From NCBI GenBank assembly GCA_009733575.1, contig ML769505.1, forward strand, positions 17,567-81,566: DNA of 64,000 bases, written 5' to 3'. Position numbers and translations under genes: made by a program. The notes under the pieces are model-generated. The model was not told the origin of the DNA, searched no databases, and saw only the letters and a list, made by a program, of their open reading frames with translations. The first letter of the stretch is position 1, and the number at the start of each line of letters is the position of its first letter. Origin of the DNA: Gymnopus androsaceus JB14. Lineage: Eukaryota > Basidiomycota > Agaricomycetes > Agaricales > Omphalotaceae. Shown piece by piece: positions 23,179-33,288 of this stretch.

Positions 23179-23997
23179 CTAGATGTTGCTAGGCTTTTGC
23201 AAAAGATCACGATAAGTGTTGTGAGCCATTTTGCAAAAGATCCCGATAACTTTTAGCACTGAGATTTTGGAATAGGAATATATGGCTAGATGATTTGCCA
23301 AATATTCTAGCAACCATATTTATGTTTACCAAATATTTTTAAGACCATATTTGGAAGATTATGTAATCAGGTCAGGTGAGGTTAGGGTAGGGTTAGGGTT
23401 AGGGTATATTGTCCCAATTAGCATGTTGAAGCAATATTTTGCAAAATATTATGATTATGTTAGAATTAGGGTTAGGGTTAGGGTTACCAAAAAGGGTATT
23501 TAAGCAATGTTTTGGTCAGATCTCGTTAGGGTTAGCACAAGTGCTAACCCTAACATAGAGATCTGATCAAAACATTGCCAAACTATGGGTTAGCATTGGT
23601 TAGGGGTTAGGGGGTTAGGGTTTAGGGGTTGAGGATGATATGGGGGTGTGGGGGCTTGCCCCCACTGTTAAAATATACAGGGTTAGGGTTAGGATAATTA
23701 GGGTATAGGGGTGAAATAAGGTTATGGTTGGATAGCCATCACTACCATGGGGCAGGGGGGGGGGTGTCAGTTTTTTCCCATGGGCCCTCCTTCACCCGCT
23801 ATAGCCATATCTATTTTAGGCATTTATGGTGATTTTATCGTTATTTATTTACCAAATATTGTGCAACACAATCTACCTATTCCAAATATTCGGTGAATGC
23901 TTCCAAAATATCAGTGCTAAAAGTTATCGGGATCTTTTGCAAAACGGCCCATGACACTTATCGTGATTTTTTGCATTAAGCTGGCAGAATCAGCTGT
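23179..23997. mobile_element. 819-bp inverted-repeat element with TTAGGG core, in the 5' LTR
   Basis: An 8-bp target duplication CATACGCA (23171-23178 and 23998-24005) flanks it, as for hAT elements. The ends are weakly matched (CTAGATG and ACAGCTG), but from about 23196 inward the inverted repeat is strong (GCAAAARATCACGATAAGTG and TTTTGCAAAAGATCCCGATA, about 75 bp). The core has TTAGGG runs (about 23381-23410, 23466-23487, 23598-23632, 23681-23700), a 73-bp palindrome and the G-rich words GGGGGTGTGGGGGCTTGCCC and GGGTGTCAGTTTTTTCCCA, both also found in 925-1537. It encodes no protein. Confidence 0.85.
23505..23577. repeat. Long palindrome built on telomere-like repeats
   Basis: Arms of about 34 bases. 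The centre is GTTAGGGTTAGCAC facing GTGCTAACCCTAAC, and the outer arms are CAATGTTTTGGTCAGATCT and AGATCTGATCAAAACATTG. The related hairpin at 1038-1091 keeps the outer arms and only the CTAACCCTAAC half of the centre. Confidence 0.9.
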
Positions 23998-24300
23998 CAT
24001 ACGCATATGCACGCGTATGAATTCGCGACAAGCTCCTTGGACTTACCATAGTGACATTACATACTTTACATACCAGTTATCGGTGCTCTCAGGCACGTTT
24101 TGTTCCTTACTACTTACTGTCACTAGTACAACTGCCATGGATACGTAGGGACTCGGTATGTATAAAACCAGTACCGCGTCGAGAGTTAGGGACTTTTCCC
24201 ACTTTCCAATATACACATTCATTAGCCTGCAAACAACCTCGATTAGCCCTCTCGAACCCAAAGCGCGTTTCCGTCTACACACGGGATCTAGCTTTACATC

Positions 24301-24318
24301 TGGAGCCCACCGCGAGGG
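24301..24318 (+). promoter_or_regulatory. Primer binding site
   Basis: TGGAGCCCACCGCGAGG starts two bases after the LTR. TGG at its start is expected for pairing with the CCA end of a tRNA. The tRNA species was not identified. Confidence 0.6.
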
Positions 24319-24383
24319 GGTAATCCAGTGTTGTTTGCAACAACTCCTATCTTCTCAAGACGTCTCGACCACATCGAGAAGGC

Positions 24384-25568
24384 TTGAGAACCCGTCGCCT
24401 CTCTCCAGATTCTCAGGAGCTCCTCACTGCTCTACAATCTGCTGAACTTAGCTTCGAAGTCTCGGATGTTTTCGAACCCATACCTGACGACAAAGCCACA
24501 CACAATCAGCTTTCCCTAATTGCTCCATCCCTCTCTCTTTTATCTACACCACCCGATACTCCTCCAGAACGGACTCCTGGTCCCGGAAGTCCCAGATACC
24601 GAACTCCTAGTCCAGGGAGCGTTAATCCCGACCCTAGTCCCAGGGTTAATCCAGATACCAGACCTACTCCAGGGTCTACTCAACAGATAAATCCTTTTCC
24701 AAACATTACCCGATTGCCACAGATGGCCATATTACACCCTCTTCCTGCTCAAAATGAGCATTCAGCCCCCAAATGGGATTCAAAGTACGAAGAACAACTT
24801 CCTACCTTTTTCGAGGAATTCGAAACGGTTGCAAAAGCTGCAGGGATCGACGCCAATGATGCGGAGATGAAGAAGGGAGTTCTTCGCTATGCCAATCCTG
24901 AATCGATGAGGTTCTGGCGAACCCTCCCCACGTTCAAAGAAGTTGCCAAAACGTGGGTCAAATTCAAGAAAGAGGTCTTGTCCCACTATCCTGGTGCATT
25001 GGAGGTGGCAGAGGTGACAACCGAGGACCTTAAGAAGGTTGTCAGCGAGTTCGCTAAATCCGGAATTTCGAACAGTAAAGAGCTCAGTACTTACCACCGA
25101 AAGTTCTCCATCGTCGCCGATTCCCTCCAGGAACATGGTATCCTTTCCGGGGTCCAAGTCACCAGCTTCTATGTGCAGGCGTTCCCTGATTCCATCCGCA
25201 TCCGTCTAGATACACATTTACAGGTGTCATTCCCGAAGAAGGTTAAAGGTCAAGCATATTCACTTACCAAATTACACGAAGCCATCGATTTCCTCCTTTC
25301 TGATGCGTCGACCACCGTGATGGGTGGAAATTTTAGCGTTGGGGACCAATCTCTGGTCCGCGTTTCCTCCACAACGGCTTTGGTTACTCCCAAGTTGGAA
25401 TCTACGGACTCAAAGCTTGATCAGTTACTGGCAGCATTCACACAAATAATAAGTCAGATAGGCAGACCTGGAACTAATAATTTTACCCAGCCTGGCCATC
25501 CTCCCGATCCAACAAGTGCTTCTGGGACAATTGTGATAGTCCCAACTTCAATACTTGCATCAACCTAA
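24384..25568 (+). CDS. gag-like protein of the LTR retrotransposon
   Basis: 394 codons starting at the ATG at 24384. The first 110 residues are proline-rich (TPPERTPGPGSP and repeats of SPG/NPD). A capsid-like helical region follows, with YEEQLPTFFEEFETVAKAAG, FWRTLPTFKEVAKTWVKFKK and a conserved-looking tail around SFPKKVKGQAYSLTKLHEAI. It would form the virus-like particle core that packages element RNA. The frame closes at 25568. The zinc-knuckle region is read in the -1 frame, open from 25481, so either a -1 frameshift or a mutation joins gag to the protease part. Confidence 0.8.
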   Translation: MRTRRLSPDSQELLTALQSAELSFEVSDVFEPIPDDKATHNQLSLIAPSLSLLSTPPDTPPERTPGPGSPRYRTPSPGSVNPDPSPRVNPDTRPTPGSTQQINPFPNITRLPQMAILHPLPAQNEHSAPKWDSKYEEQLPTFFEEFETVAKAAGIDANDAEMKKGVLRYANPESMRFWRTLPTFKEVAKTWVKFKKEVLSHYPGALEVAEVTTEDLKKVVSEFAKSGISNSKELSTYHRKFSIVADSLQEHGILSGVQVTSFYVQAFPDSIRIRLDTHLQVSFPKKVKGQAYSLTKLHEAIDFLLSDASTTVMGGNFSVGDQSLVRVSSTTALVTPKLESTDSKLDQLLAAFTQIISQIGRPGTNNFTQPGHPPDPTSASGTIVIVPTSILAST

Positions 25569-26953
25569 GAGATTGGGTTGACAAAGGTCGAGTTGAGCGC
25601 AGCGAGAATGGATTCGTGCAACTGAAGAGTGGTCAGCGACTCCCTTGTAATCAACGATATATGGAAGGTACCTTAAAACAACGTTTTGAACATTATTTTG
25701 AAGACCATCCGTCCGAGAAGTCCTGGCTGTTAGAGTCACCTCAGGTTACAAGGGGTCCGTTGGCAGGAGTCGACATGAGTACCCATTCCTCCTATTCTCT
25801 CCGTGGGTTCCAAGGTCCATCGATGCTTGCGAAAGCCGCGTCGTATATGACGAGTCCTGTCGAGGAAGAACCAGAAGCTGAAGCGATACATCAGCTCATC
25901 TTCAAAATGGAAACTCATCGAGCGACAAAAGAAGCTAAAGACAAGGACGTACCTGATAAAACGTCGTCAAAGCCTATATCCAAACCTAATCCTCCTCCCC
26001 GTGATCCTGAGCCTTCCCAACCAATTCCTCCTGTTCCTGGTCCAACGAGACCGCCGAAGCCTATCATAGGCAAACTTCCCCCGAATTACGTCCCTCCGCA
26101 GGAAAGGATGGTTGGCATCCCTCCCAAAGATGACATCCGTAACTTTCGATACCGAGCACCTATCGAGACCAAGGCTGCTGTTGAACGAGTTGTTCAGGCA
26201 GGACTCTCGAGTGTAGTATCTATCAGACAAGACAATTTGTTAGCGATTGCGCCAGATTACTGAAGGAAAGTAAAAGAGAACATGACAAGTCGTTGAATTG
26301 GAATCGACAGTAATCTATTGGAAGATATCAAACTGACATACCTTTTGGAATCTGCAGAATCACTGTCCCCGAGTAGAACTCAGTACAGCAACATGAAATA
26401 CCTCCCATTTGCCCTGAAAGACCCTCCAGATCTGGTGGCAGTCTTCTTCCAGGAATTCGGAGATACAAGGGAAGGGGATGATTTCTACGTTGCCAAAGAA
26501 TTGTCGAGTATACGAGGTCTGAACGCTCTCATTGGAGAATGTGCTGTTCATTGTGTTGCGGACAGCAGCTGTAGTATAGTTGCAATGTCTGACGCGACAA
26601 GCAACACATTGGGTCTATCTTTCGATCTGAAACGTCGTATCCCGCTGCAAAGTGCGAATGGTAAGATGGACTGGACGCTAGGAGTTGCAAAAGACCTACC
26701 TTTTTGGTTCGGTGATATAATCTCATTCCTTCAAGTCCATATCGTCGATTCACCAGCATACGATGTCTTGCTGGGTCATCCTTTTGAGATCCTCACCCAA
26801 GCCCGTATCCAGAATTTCCTCTCCAGCGATCAGCACTATACGCTGACTGACCCCAATACCGACAAAGTCGTTATGATCCCCACGATCCCTCAAGAGCTTC
26901 CGTGGTTTCGCAAGGAGGACGGAAGAGACAGAAGAAATCAGCAAGTTGAATGA
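25481..26953 (+). pseudogene. Zinc-knuckle remnant and retropepsin-like protease region
   Basis: The frame open from 25481 gives KCFWDNCDSPNFNTC, which keeps the 14-residue spacing of a CCHC zinc knuckle but has Asp and Pro at the second Cys and the His. LRDWVDKGRVERSENGF follows, as in basidiomycete Gypsy gag-pol. The open frame ends at 26263. A second one, from 26318, carries a protease-like fold: DSSCSIVAMSD (active-site region, normally D-S/T-G), then VHIVDSPAYDVLLGHPF (the ILGD/LLGH strand). The protein ends at 26953 with no polymerase after it. The non-canonical active site and the frame breaks suggest it is inactive. Confidence 0.65.
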
Positions 26954-27455
26954 TGAGGACGTGAACGAGGCAGCGTTGAAATCGGACTTATCTAATCTCG
27001 GTGCCAATATCTCTATTTCTCTTAAATCCGACATCCTTGGTCCGGTACCGAGTTCCAATCAAATTATATTGGCATTCTTTCACGACGCAATGCGTCGATT
27101 CTTCAGTGTTCGGCCATCCTAGCCTCCTCCATCATCTCATCTGGTCTATCCTCTCCCTGTTCCACTTAGGTGGCATTCTTCCCCACCTTCCTTCTCAACT
27201 TAAATCCTTACCATTAATCCCAAATAATAATTCCATTCCTATACCCATATATGTCCCCAGCTCAATTCCATTCCTCCGCTGTTCACTCCCACTGGTTGCT
27301 ATACCCAAGAAAGTAAAGATATTATTGACATTGTTCATGACCATGCTTTCCTATGGCCGGAAAAAAGGAAAGCATCTCATTTGTTTTTCTTTTTTTTTCT
27401 CTCTTTCTTTTTTTTTTCCGCTCCATTTGGCCCCCCCATGGTTTCTTTTTTTTTT

Positions 27456-27471
27456 AAAAGTGGAGAGGGGA
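27456..27471 (+). promoter_or_regulatory. Polypurine tract
   Basis: AAAAGTGGAGAGGGGA ends at the first base before the 3' LTR, the expected place for plus-strand priming. Confidence 0.75.
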
Positions 27472-27782
27472 TGTTGCGCTTCATACGCATATGCACGCGT
27501 ATGAATTCGCGACAAGCTCCTTGGACTTACCATAGTGACATTACATACTTTACATACCAGTTATCGGTGCTCTCGGGCACATTTTGTTCCTTACTACTTA
27601 CTGTCACTAGTACAACTGCCATAGATACGTAGGGACTCGGTATGTATAAAACCAGTACCGCGTCGAGAGTTAGGGACTTTTCCTGCTTTCCAATATACAC
27701 ATTCATTAGCCTGCAAACAACCTCGATTAGCCCTCTCGAACCCAAAGCGCGTTTCCGTCTACACACGGGATCTAGCTTTACA
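27472..27782 (+). repeat. 3' LTR
   Basis: 311 bp, TGTTGCGCTTCATACG at the start and GCTTTACA at the end. It is intact and serves as reference for the split 5' LTR. Downstream TCTG (27783-27786) matches the upstream target copy. Confidence 0.95.
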
Positions 27783-27786
27783 TCTG

Positions 27787-28001
27787 CGATGAGAGATTGG
27801 GCCGACATGGTCTTCGCTTAGAAGGTGTAGGAGACTCCCATTTGAATGCTTCTGCTGCTGTGGGTGCAGTGGAGAAGGCGGCTGCTGTTGACCTCGCCAG
27901 TATCTAGAAGGTCCAGTGTTGTTCCCTGTCTCTGTTGGCTGATGAGGAGGAGCGCCAGCAGCACCAGTGGCGTCCTTGCTTTGCTGTCTCGTCATAGTCA
28001 T
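27787..28001 (-). pseudogene. gag, N-terminal part, of the DIRS-type element
   Basis: Starts at the ATG at 28001 (MTMTRQQSKD; an in-frame ATG at 28070 is also possible). It is Gln/Pro-rich. It is cut at 27786 by the LTR retrotransposon; with one TCTG copy removed, the frame continues directly into 23156. The 5' repeat of the element lies immediately upstream. Confidence 0.75.
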
Positions 28002-28078
28002 CTTAGTGGGAGAGAGAGAAAGTGGCAAATTCCCGGAGAAGGAAATGAGTGATTTCGGAGATTTTCGCAAGAAGTGAA

Positions 28079-28598
28079 ATGAAAATGAATTCGGTGAGAA
28101 GGAAGAAGGAATGGAGGAATTCCTTCAAGGTTGAATATCACAGTGGTGGAAGTGGAGAACAAGAAACTGGAAACTCCGAACGTGGGATTGCGACAACGTG
28201 ACGAAAACACAGTCTACTCTTCCCACGGGTCACGCATAGGCTTGGACATACGCAAAGTTGTTTGTTGAGTCAGCATACTCGACCTGTGCTTTGGTGTTTG
28301 CTTTCCCCCTCAATTTGTTCAGCGCATCGTCGTACGTTAGTTGGCTTTTCAAAAACCTCCCTCCAAATATAAAACATTGTTCATCTCGCACTGTCTGTGC
28401 CAACTGTCAAGTGCTTTTCTCTTTGAATCAATTAGTAGTCAAGGGAACCTTTGACAACCTCCTTCCTTGCATTAAATTAAACCTTTTGGATTGTATCTGA
28501 TTGGGGTGATTGTTGTTTGGTTGGTTTTCATACCCAGCACAAATCTAACTCATCACCGTGCAGGTATGTAGTTCATGTTCTTCCTTTTATAGAGTTTT
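28079..28598. repeat. Right repeat (order A-B) of the DIRS-type element
   Basis: A (28079-28247) directly abuts B (28248-28598). The same two blocks occur in the opposite order at 11177-11712. In element orientation this repeat is the 5' end, just upstream of gag. Confidence 0.85.
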
Positions 28599-28643
28599 GC
28601 ACACTCGCTTATTTATCCAGGGCCTACCAACACCGCAATTGTC

Positions 28644-29123
28644 ATGATTCCAGCTGTCCCGCCAGGTAAGTACAGCCGAATCTATTGCTACACATCGCGC
28701 AACTCACATGTTCTCCTTAGGTCTCTTTACTCCGGCTACGGAACCCTTACATGCTGGTAAGCTCATGCAAAGTCTTCTGGCTGTGCCTTGCTGACCACTA
28801 ATTTGAATAGGAAGTGTTGCCGGAGCTGACTCTACTGCTACCTGCAGATGTTCCTGCCACCATTCCATATTGACTCCACTGTCCACCTTGTCCACTGTTT
28901 GGTATGCTATCACAAAAGGCTGCCGTGTAGGTGTTTATTCTTCACGGTAAGTATATACATTTGCTCCCTCCCTTGCTGCTCTAATTGACTAAACTTCTGT
29001 AGGGCCGTTGTCCAGGACGTTGTGTCTGGGTGTCGCGCTGCTTACTGCAAGTTCAGCTCTTGCAATGAAGCCGAAAGTTACTTCAATGAAGCTTTGGCCA
29101 ACCAGGTGGTCAGTGTGATTTGA
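28644..29123 (+). CDS. Cassette gene v, copy 1: viroplasmin/RNase H1 N-terminal-like domain
   Basis: Four exons: 28644-28665, one from about 28723, one from about 28812 and a last exon ending with the TGA at 29121-29123, with consistent phases. The domain reads VWYAITKGCRVGVYSS across an intron to VVSGCRAAYCKFSSCNEAES and YFNEALA. These are the W-Y-x-V-x-x-G...GVY and V-x-G...x-F-x-x-x-x-E-A positions of the caulimovirus-viroplasmin / RNase H1 N-terminal family (hybrid-binding domain). A CRCSCHH cluster precedes it. The expected second Trp is missing at the splice (RAVV in place of W-x-x-V). The homologue at 52476-53477 keeps it. The gene lies 46 bp from the edge of the DIRS-type element. Confidence 0.7.
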
Positions 29124-29599
29124 TCTCTGTTCATAAAAAATGGTATCGCCATGAGCCGTTCCCCTATTCCCTGTCATTTTTGTTGGACTCTGGTACCTTT
29201 CTCTTTCTGCTGCTGCTTGTGCTCGCTGTTTTAATTGCTATTTCTGCCGTTTTTTGTCGTTTATTCTGTGACCTGTTGTCCGCCACTTTGTTACCCGCAT
29301 ATGTGTCTTTTGTCTAATCTACTAACTATCTACCCTATATCTTTCGTGCTACATATATTTGTATCTTACCTTTATCTATTTTTACCCTCATGTCTGCATT
29401 GTTGTATGTAGCATTTATGAAGTATTTCTTGATCAGCAAACAGTCTGATAGAGGCAAAAGTGAGGGCATTTGACACAGGTTGGACAGTAGTCATTAGTTG
29501 TTAGTACTGACGAATTACTTGTTTCAGTCATAAGTACTTCAATGCAATACACTCAATATCTCCTTCGTCTCATGCCCTAATCCTTCAGAATTTAACAGT
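29124..29599. other. No gene; pyrimidine-rich 3' flank of gene v
   Basis: An open frame at 29120-29317 would encode a hydrophobic peptide, but it starts inside the end of gene v and looks like chance. I see nothing else in this stretch. Confidence 0.4.
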
Positions 29600-30640
29600 C
29601 GTCAAGATCAATACCTTCTGGAGAGAACTGTCAAATTTGAAGCAATTATATTGAAGGAGTTGTTCTGAAAAATAGGTCTGACAAATACGGTTGCTCTGCA
29701 GCTTTGGGTAAGTACCTCGATTCAACACAAAATTTCTCTTCCATCTCGCCCCCAATTCCTTCAAAACTTTGCAATCGTTCAGTTCAATACCTCCTCGAAA
29801 AAACCCCAAATTTTGAAACATTTATATTGAAGGAGTCATTCAACACTATTGGTCTGACGAAAACGGTCAATTCGAAAGCATTCAACTCTCAACATCGATT
29901 CAATTCAAAACTGCTCTTCCATCTCACCTCCAATTCCTTCAAAACTTTCCAGTCACCAAGATTTATACCTCCTTAAGGAAGCCCGAAATTTTGAAAGAGT
30001 TGTATTCAAGGAGTCACTCTAAAAGATAGGTCTGATGAATATAGTTGCTCGGAAGCTTCAGGTGAGTATCTACCTTGACTCAACTCAAAAAAGCTCTACC
30101 ATCTCACTCCCAATCCCTTCGGAATTTTACATTCATCAATCTATATACATCCTTGAGACTGTCCCAAATTTTGAAGCAATTATATTGAGGGAGTCGTTCT
30201 AGAGCATTGGTCTGACAAAACAGTCAACCTTAAGTCCCGTTATAAGTATCTACCTCGATTCAACTTAAAACTTCTCCTCTGTCTCACCCCCAATCCCTTT
30301 TAAATTTTACAGTAATCAACCTATATACATCCTCAAGACTATCCCAAATTTTGAAGCAATTATATTGAGGGAGTAGTTCTAGAGCATCAGTCTGATGAAA
30401 CAGTCAACCCCACATCTCATCAAAGTCCCATTGTAAGTACCTACTTCGACTCAACTCAGAACTTCTCCTCCGGCTCACCCCCAATCCCTTTTAAAGTTTA
30501 CAGTATTTTAAATTTTACAGTCATCAATCTATATACATCTTCAAGATTATCCCAAATTTTGAAGCAATTTCATTGAAGGAGTTGTTCTGTAGCATTGGTC
30601 TGACGAAAGCGGTTGAATCAAAAACTCTGATCCAATTACT
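29600..30640. repeat. Tandem array, six units of about 180 bp (cassette copy 1)
   Basis: The phrase CAAATTTTGAAGCAATTATA followed by TTGARGGAGT and GGTCTGAC recurs at about 29632, 29807, 29984, 30165, 30345 and 30553, giving spacings of 175, 177, 181, 180 and 208. The last unit contains an extra short duplication (TTTTAAAGTTTACAG and TTTTAAATTTTACAG). It lies just upstream of gene i. A homologous array occupies the matching place at 50440-51930. Confidence 0.9.
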
Positions 30641-30766
30641 TCCACAGCTTGCCTTCAACCATCATTTGCCAACACTTTCATCTCCTGCTTCAAGACTCCC
30701 TTCTTTTCCACTTATCTTATGCACTTTAGTTGTGGACCTCATGGATCGACATATATTCTCTTGGTC

Positions 30767-31790
30767 ATGGTGGCCAAAAAATATAAAACAGCGGAAGGAA
30801 AGAGACGGGCAAGACGTTTAGTCAATGCCCAGAACTATGCCAGGTATGTTTCTCTATTCTATTCTGAGATCATTTACTGAAATAATTCAACTAGGAATAG
30901 GGATAAAATAGCGAAGCACAGGCAGCAAAAGTATGCTGATGGCGTGCAAGAACAGCAGAGGCAAAAGACTGCGAAGTGTGTGGTATACTTGGCAATATAG
31001 GTTGCTGTAGCTCACTTTCTCCTTCTAGGCGTAAATCTGCAGCTACAGAATGGGAGAAAAATCACAAAGCGGCCTCTAAGGTGTGGAAGAAAGACAGAAA
31101 ATTGAATGCAGATGTCAAACGGTGCTGTCTTTGCTTGCAATGGCCCCCTGTCAAGTATTAATTTTTTTTACAGTCCAAGGAGCTCAGCGACCCACAAGCC
31201 TAATACCGTGTCTAGAGAGATGAAGGAAAACCGGAATACGAACATCCCTCTTACTCAACATCTGCCTTCATCCTGCGTCAAGCCTACTCACAAGGACATG
31301 AATGAGATCAACGAGATTGAATACCTTATGGATCATGATGGCCCTCTGAGACCTAAAGTGTGTGTAGCCTGTCTGTTGTGTTCTATTTCCGTTTGCTGAG
31401 GTTCCATGGTTAGTGCCCTACCTATAACAGTGTTTCAGCTTGCATTCAATAATGTTTGCAACGTATTCTTGGACTACAAGGCAGTCATTGGTCCCAATTG
31501 GATTTCAGGATTTTTCAATCGATTGCATGCAATGTATGCAAAAGACGGTGATGCCGATATTGTTGTCTGAGTGCATGACCGTGTGCAGAATATTCTCCAT
31601 CGTATGGAGCATCAACTCGCTATCCTGGAACTGGAGGCTATTGACGAAAACGATTCACTTTGCATGGTGATGGGTAAGAACATGTATGATAAAATATTGG
31701 GTACATCTCGCCGCCGCTCGGACTCTAGAACAATTTTGTACAGCCACCTCAGTGGGACCTGGCAAAGTTTTGACATATATGAGGACTGGT
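30767..31790 (+). pseudogene. Cassette gene i, copy 1: small basic protein
   Basis: ATG at 30767. At least five exons are separated by 50-60-base GT-AG introns (first intron at about 30842-30896). The N-terminus is strongly basic (MVAKKYKTAEGKRRARRLVN followed by AQNYARNRDKIAKHRQQKYA). The C-terminal part contains LAFNNVCNVFLDYKAV and ILELEAIDEND. An in-frame TGA at about 31568, in a stretch the homologue at 49282-50311 reads through, makes this copy a pseudogene. The basic, helix-rich head suggests nucleic-acid binding; this is inference. No family name known to me. Confidence 0.6.
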
Positions 31791-32198
31791 AGGCTGAGGT
31801 GGTAGCCTAATTATTGGTTTTTTCTTTTTGTAATATTGTACATTTTTGTACACTCTTTTCTCTACAATTTAACTCTCTTGCATCTCATCAAAGTTTTTGA
31901 ATGAAAGAATCAAATTAGATACAAAAAGATATTCATTAACGGTACAACAATGCAATGACTTTATGTAGTAACTAAGACAACAAGATAAGGAGATACAACT
32001 CAATAACATAAGCAGCTATAATGGTGCAATGATGCAATGAGGACAACAAGATAGGTATATGTTCAAGTCTTAAGGGTTCGGTAGTGTTAACTGGATGTTT
32101 GGACCAATGTCCAAGTAAGGCCTATTGTAGGAGTATTAGAAAGGAAGATAATAAACTTGAGAGGAAGGAGGACTCACTCGACTGGCACGGGCGGAATT
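31791..32198. other. Intergenic, no gene seen
   Basis: AT-rich sequence between the 3' ends of genes i and iii, which converge here. Similar words GCAATGATGCAATGA and ACAACAAGATA recur at about 31950-32060. Nothing else is visible. Confidence 0.4.
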
Positions 32199-32968
32199 TC
32201 AGAAGGAAAATCTCCAAGAACCTCTATAGACTATAACAAACCTCCAGCGATGCATTTCGTCTAACAGATCATAAAAAACTCGTCGAGGTGGCAATTGATG
32301 CATTGGCCAGATGTGACAGCTGGATGCATTGCGACAGTCGAAGAGCATCTTGCACCAATCAACCCAGCTAGGCAAAGCACCATAGGGCTCCCGTTTATCC
32401 TTAGACTGAGCGGACACATTCTGCACGACATGTGCTGCAGTTACCAGAGGAACCTGGTTCATGATATTCTATTACCGAATGAGTTACTTGTGGTTTAGAG
32501 AATAAAGAATTCAAGTATACTTACAGACATTTCTTCTCGAATGAAGGCCAATCGGTCAATGGGGCCGCCCTCCGTAACTGGCATGACGGGCCAGACCTTC
32601 AACCACTGATCCCTGACAACATAGGCAAAAGCTCGGAGCTTTTCACGACGTCTTGGTTGATGGGATCGCAGCAGATATGCTTGAAAGGGATGGAGATAGT
32701 GTCAACAAAAAGCTTCCGCAATTTTGCTTTACGAAATTCCTCAGATAGAGGGGGTGTTGGAATCATGAAAACAGCTCGTGTCCCTTCGCTGAAAGCCTGG
32801 TTAGACAGCACAGAGTTGATACAGGGTTGAAAATGCCAGTGTAAATATTACTTACATCGAAAATTTCATATCTTGAGGAATTGGAATTGCACCGGTAAGG
32901 ATAGCTTTGACTGCTTTTACAACTTCACTTGGTTTGACTTCAAAATAGGCCAACGGATTGGAGGACAT
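32199..32968 (-). pseudogene. Cassette gene iii, copy 1
   Basis: Starts at ATG 32968 (MSSNPLAYFEVKPSEVVKAV), with introns near 32870-32810 and 32520-32470. Segments align with the gene at 48043-48870: KAILTGAIPIPQD with NAILENRIPVDKT, FVDTISIP with FVDAIAPA, and YVVRDQWLKVWPV with VMIKRQWFRIWPL. A frame break lies near 32660. It is of unknown function, with no recognisable catalytic motif. Genes ii and iii run in the same direction, with iii downstream of ii, in both copies. Confidence 0.55.
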
Positions 32969-33288
32969 GGTCATCATTGTCATAAAGAAAGACCCGCTTA
33001 CAAAAGAAACTTGCCAGTCGGTGGCTCAAGCACTCAATTCTCAGGTCCGCGTCAAAATTGAGTACACATTGTTTTTGTTGCGGTTAATTTTGTTGCAATC
33101 ACAGTAATAAAGCTAAATGTATACTAGATGTCAAAATCAAGGTAATTCAAGAGAAAAAAGTCAAAATTAAGTATCAGATGCGCCAACAGATTACAAGAAA
33201 CAGTACTTAGGTAGGTGAAGATAGATGTGGAGAGATTGATAAAGTATAAGTAAGTTTACTAGTAGAGTTTGACCCAAGGTCCTAGTTC

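Larger units (their letters stand above)
23161..24298 (+). repeat. 5' LTR, interrupted
   Basis: 23161-23178 plus 24006-24298 make 311 bp once the inserted element and one 8-bp target copy (CATACGCA) are removed. This is exactly the length of the 3' LTR. TATAAAA at 24161 is a likely TATA box. Confidence 0.9.
23161..27782 (+). mobile_element. LTR retrotransposon (Ty3/Gypsy-like) with gag and protease only
   Basis: Two 311-bp LTRs begin TGT and end ACA. The 4-bp target TCTG is present at 23157-23160 and 27783-27786. A primer site and a polypurine tract are in place. The 5' LTR is split by the 819-bp element at 23179-23997. Inside are gag and a retropepsin-like domain, then about 500 bases of non-coding sequence up to the 3' LTR. 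There is no reverse transcriptase, RNase H or integrase, so the element depended on another one. The two LTRs differ at six positions by eye, all transitions (about 2%), so insertion was relatively recent. It sits in the gag gene of the DIRS-type element. Confidence 0.9.
11177..28598 (-). mobile_element. DIRS/Ngaro-type tyrosine-recombinase retrotransposon, nested and decayed
   Basis: In minus orientation the order is 5' repeat (28598-28079), gag (28001 to 15438, split twice), reverse transcriptase and RNase H (15529-13606), tyrosine recombinase (about 13250-12249), 3' repeat (11712-11177). This order, and a recombinase in place of an integrase, are characteristic of the DIRS/Ngaro group. No methyltransferase domain is visible, which leans towards Ngaro. 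Removing the two insertions (16279-22358 and 23161-27782, with one target copy each) leaves about 6.7 kb, a normal size for the group. The flanking repeats are permuted: A then B at the right end, B then A at the left. Several catalytic residues are lost, so the copy is inactive. Confidence 0.8.
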
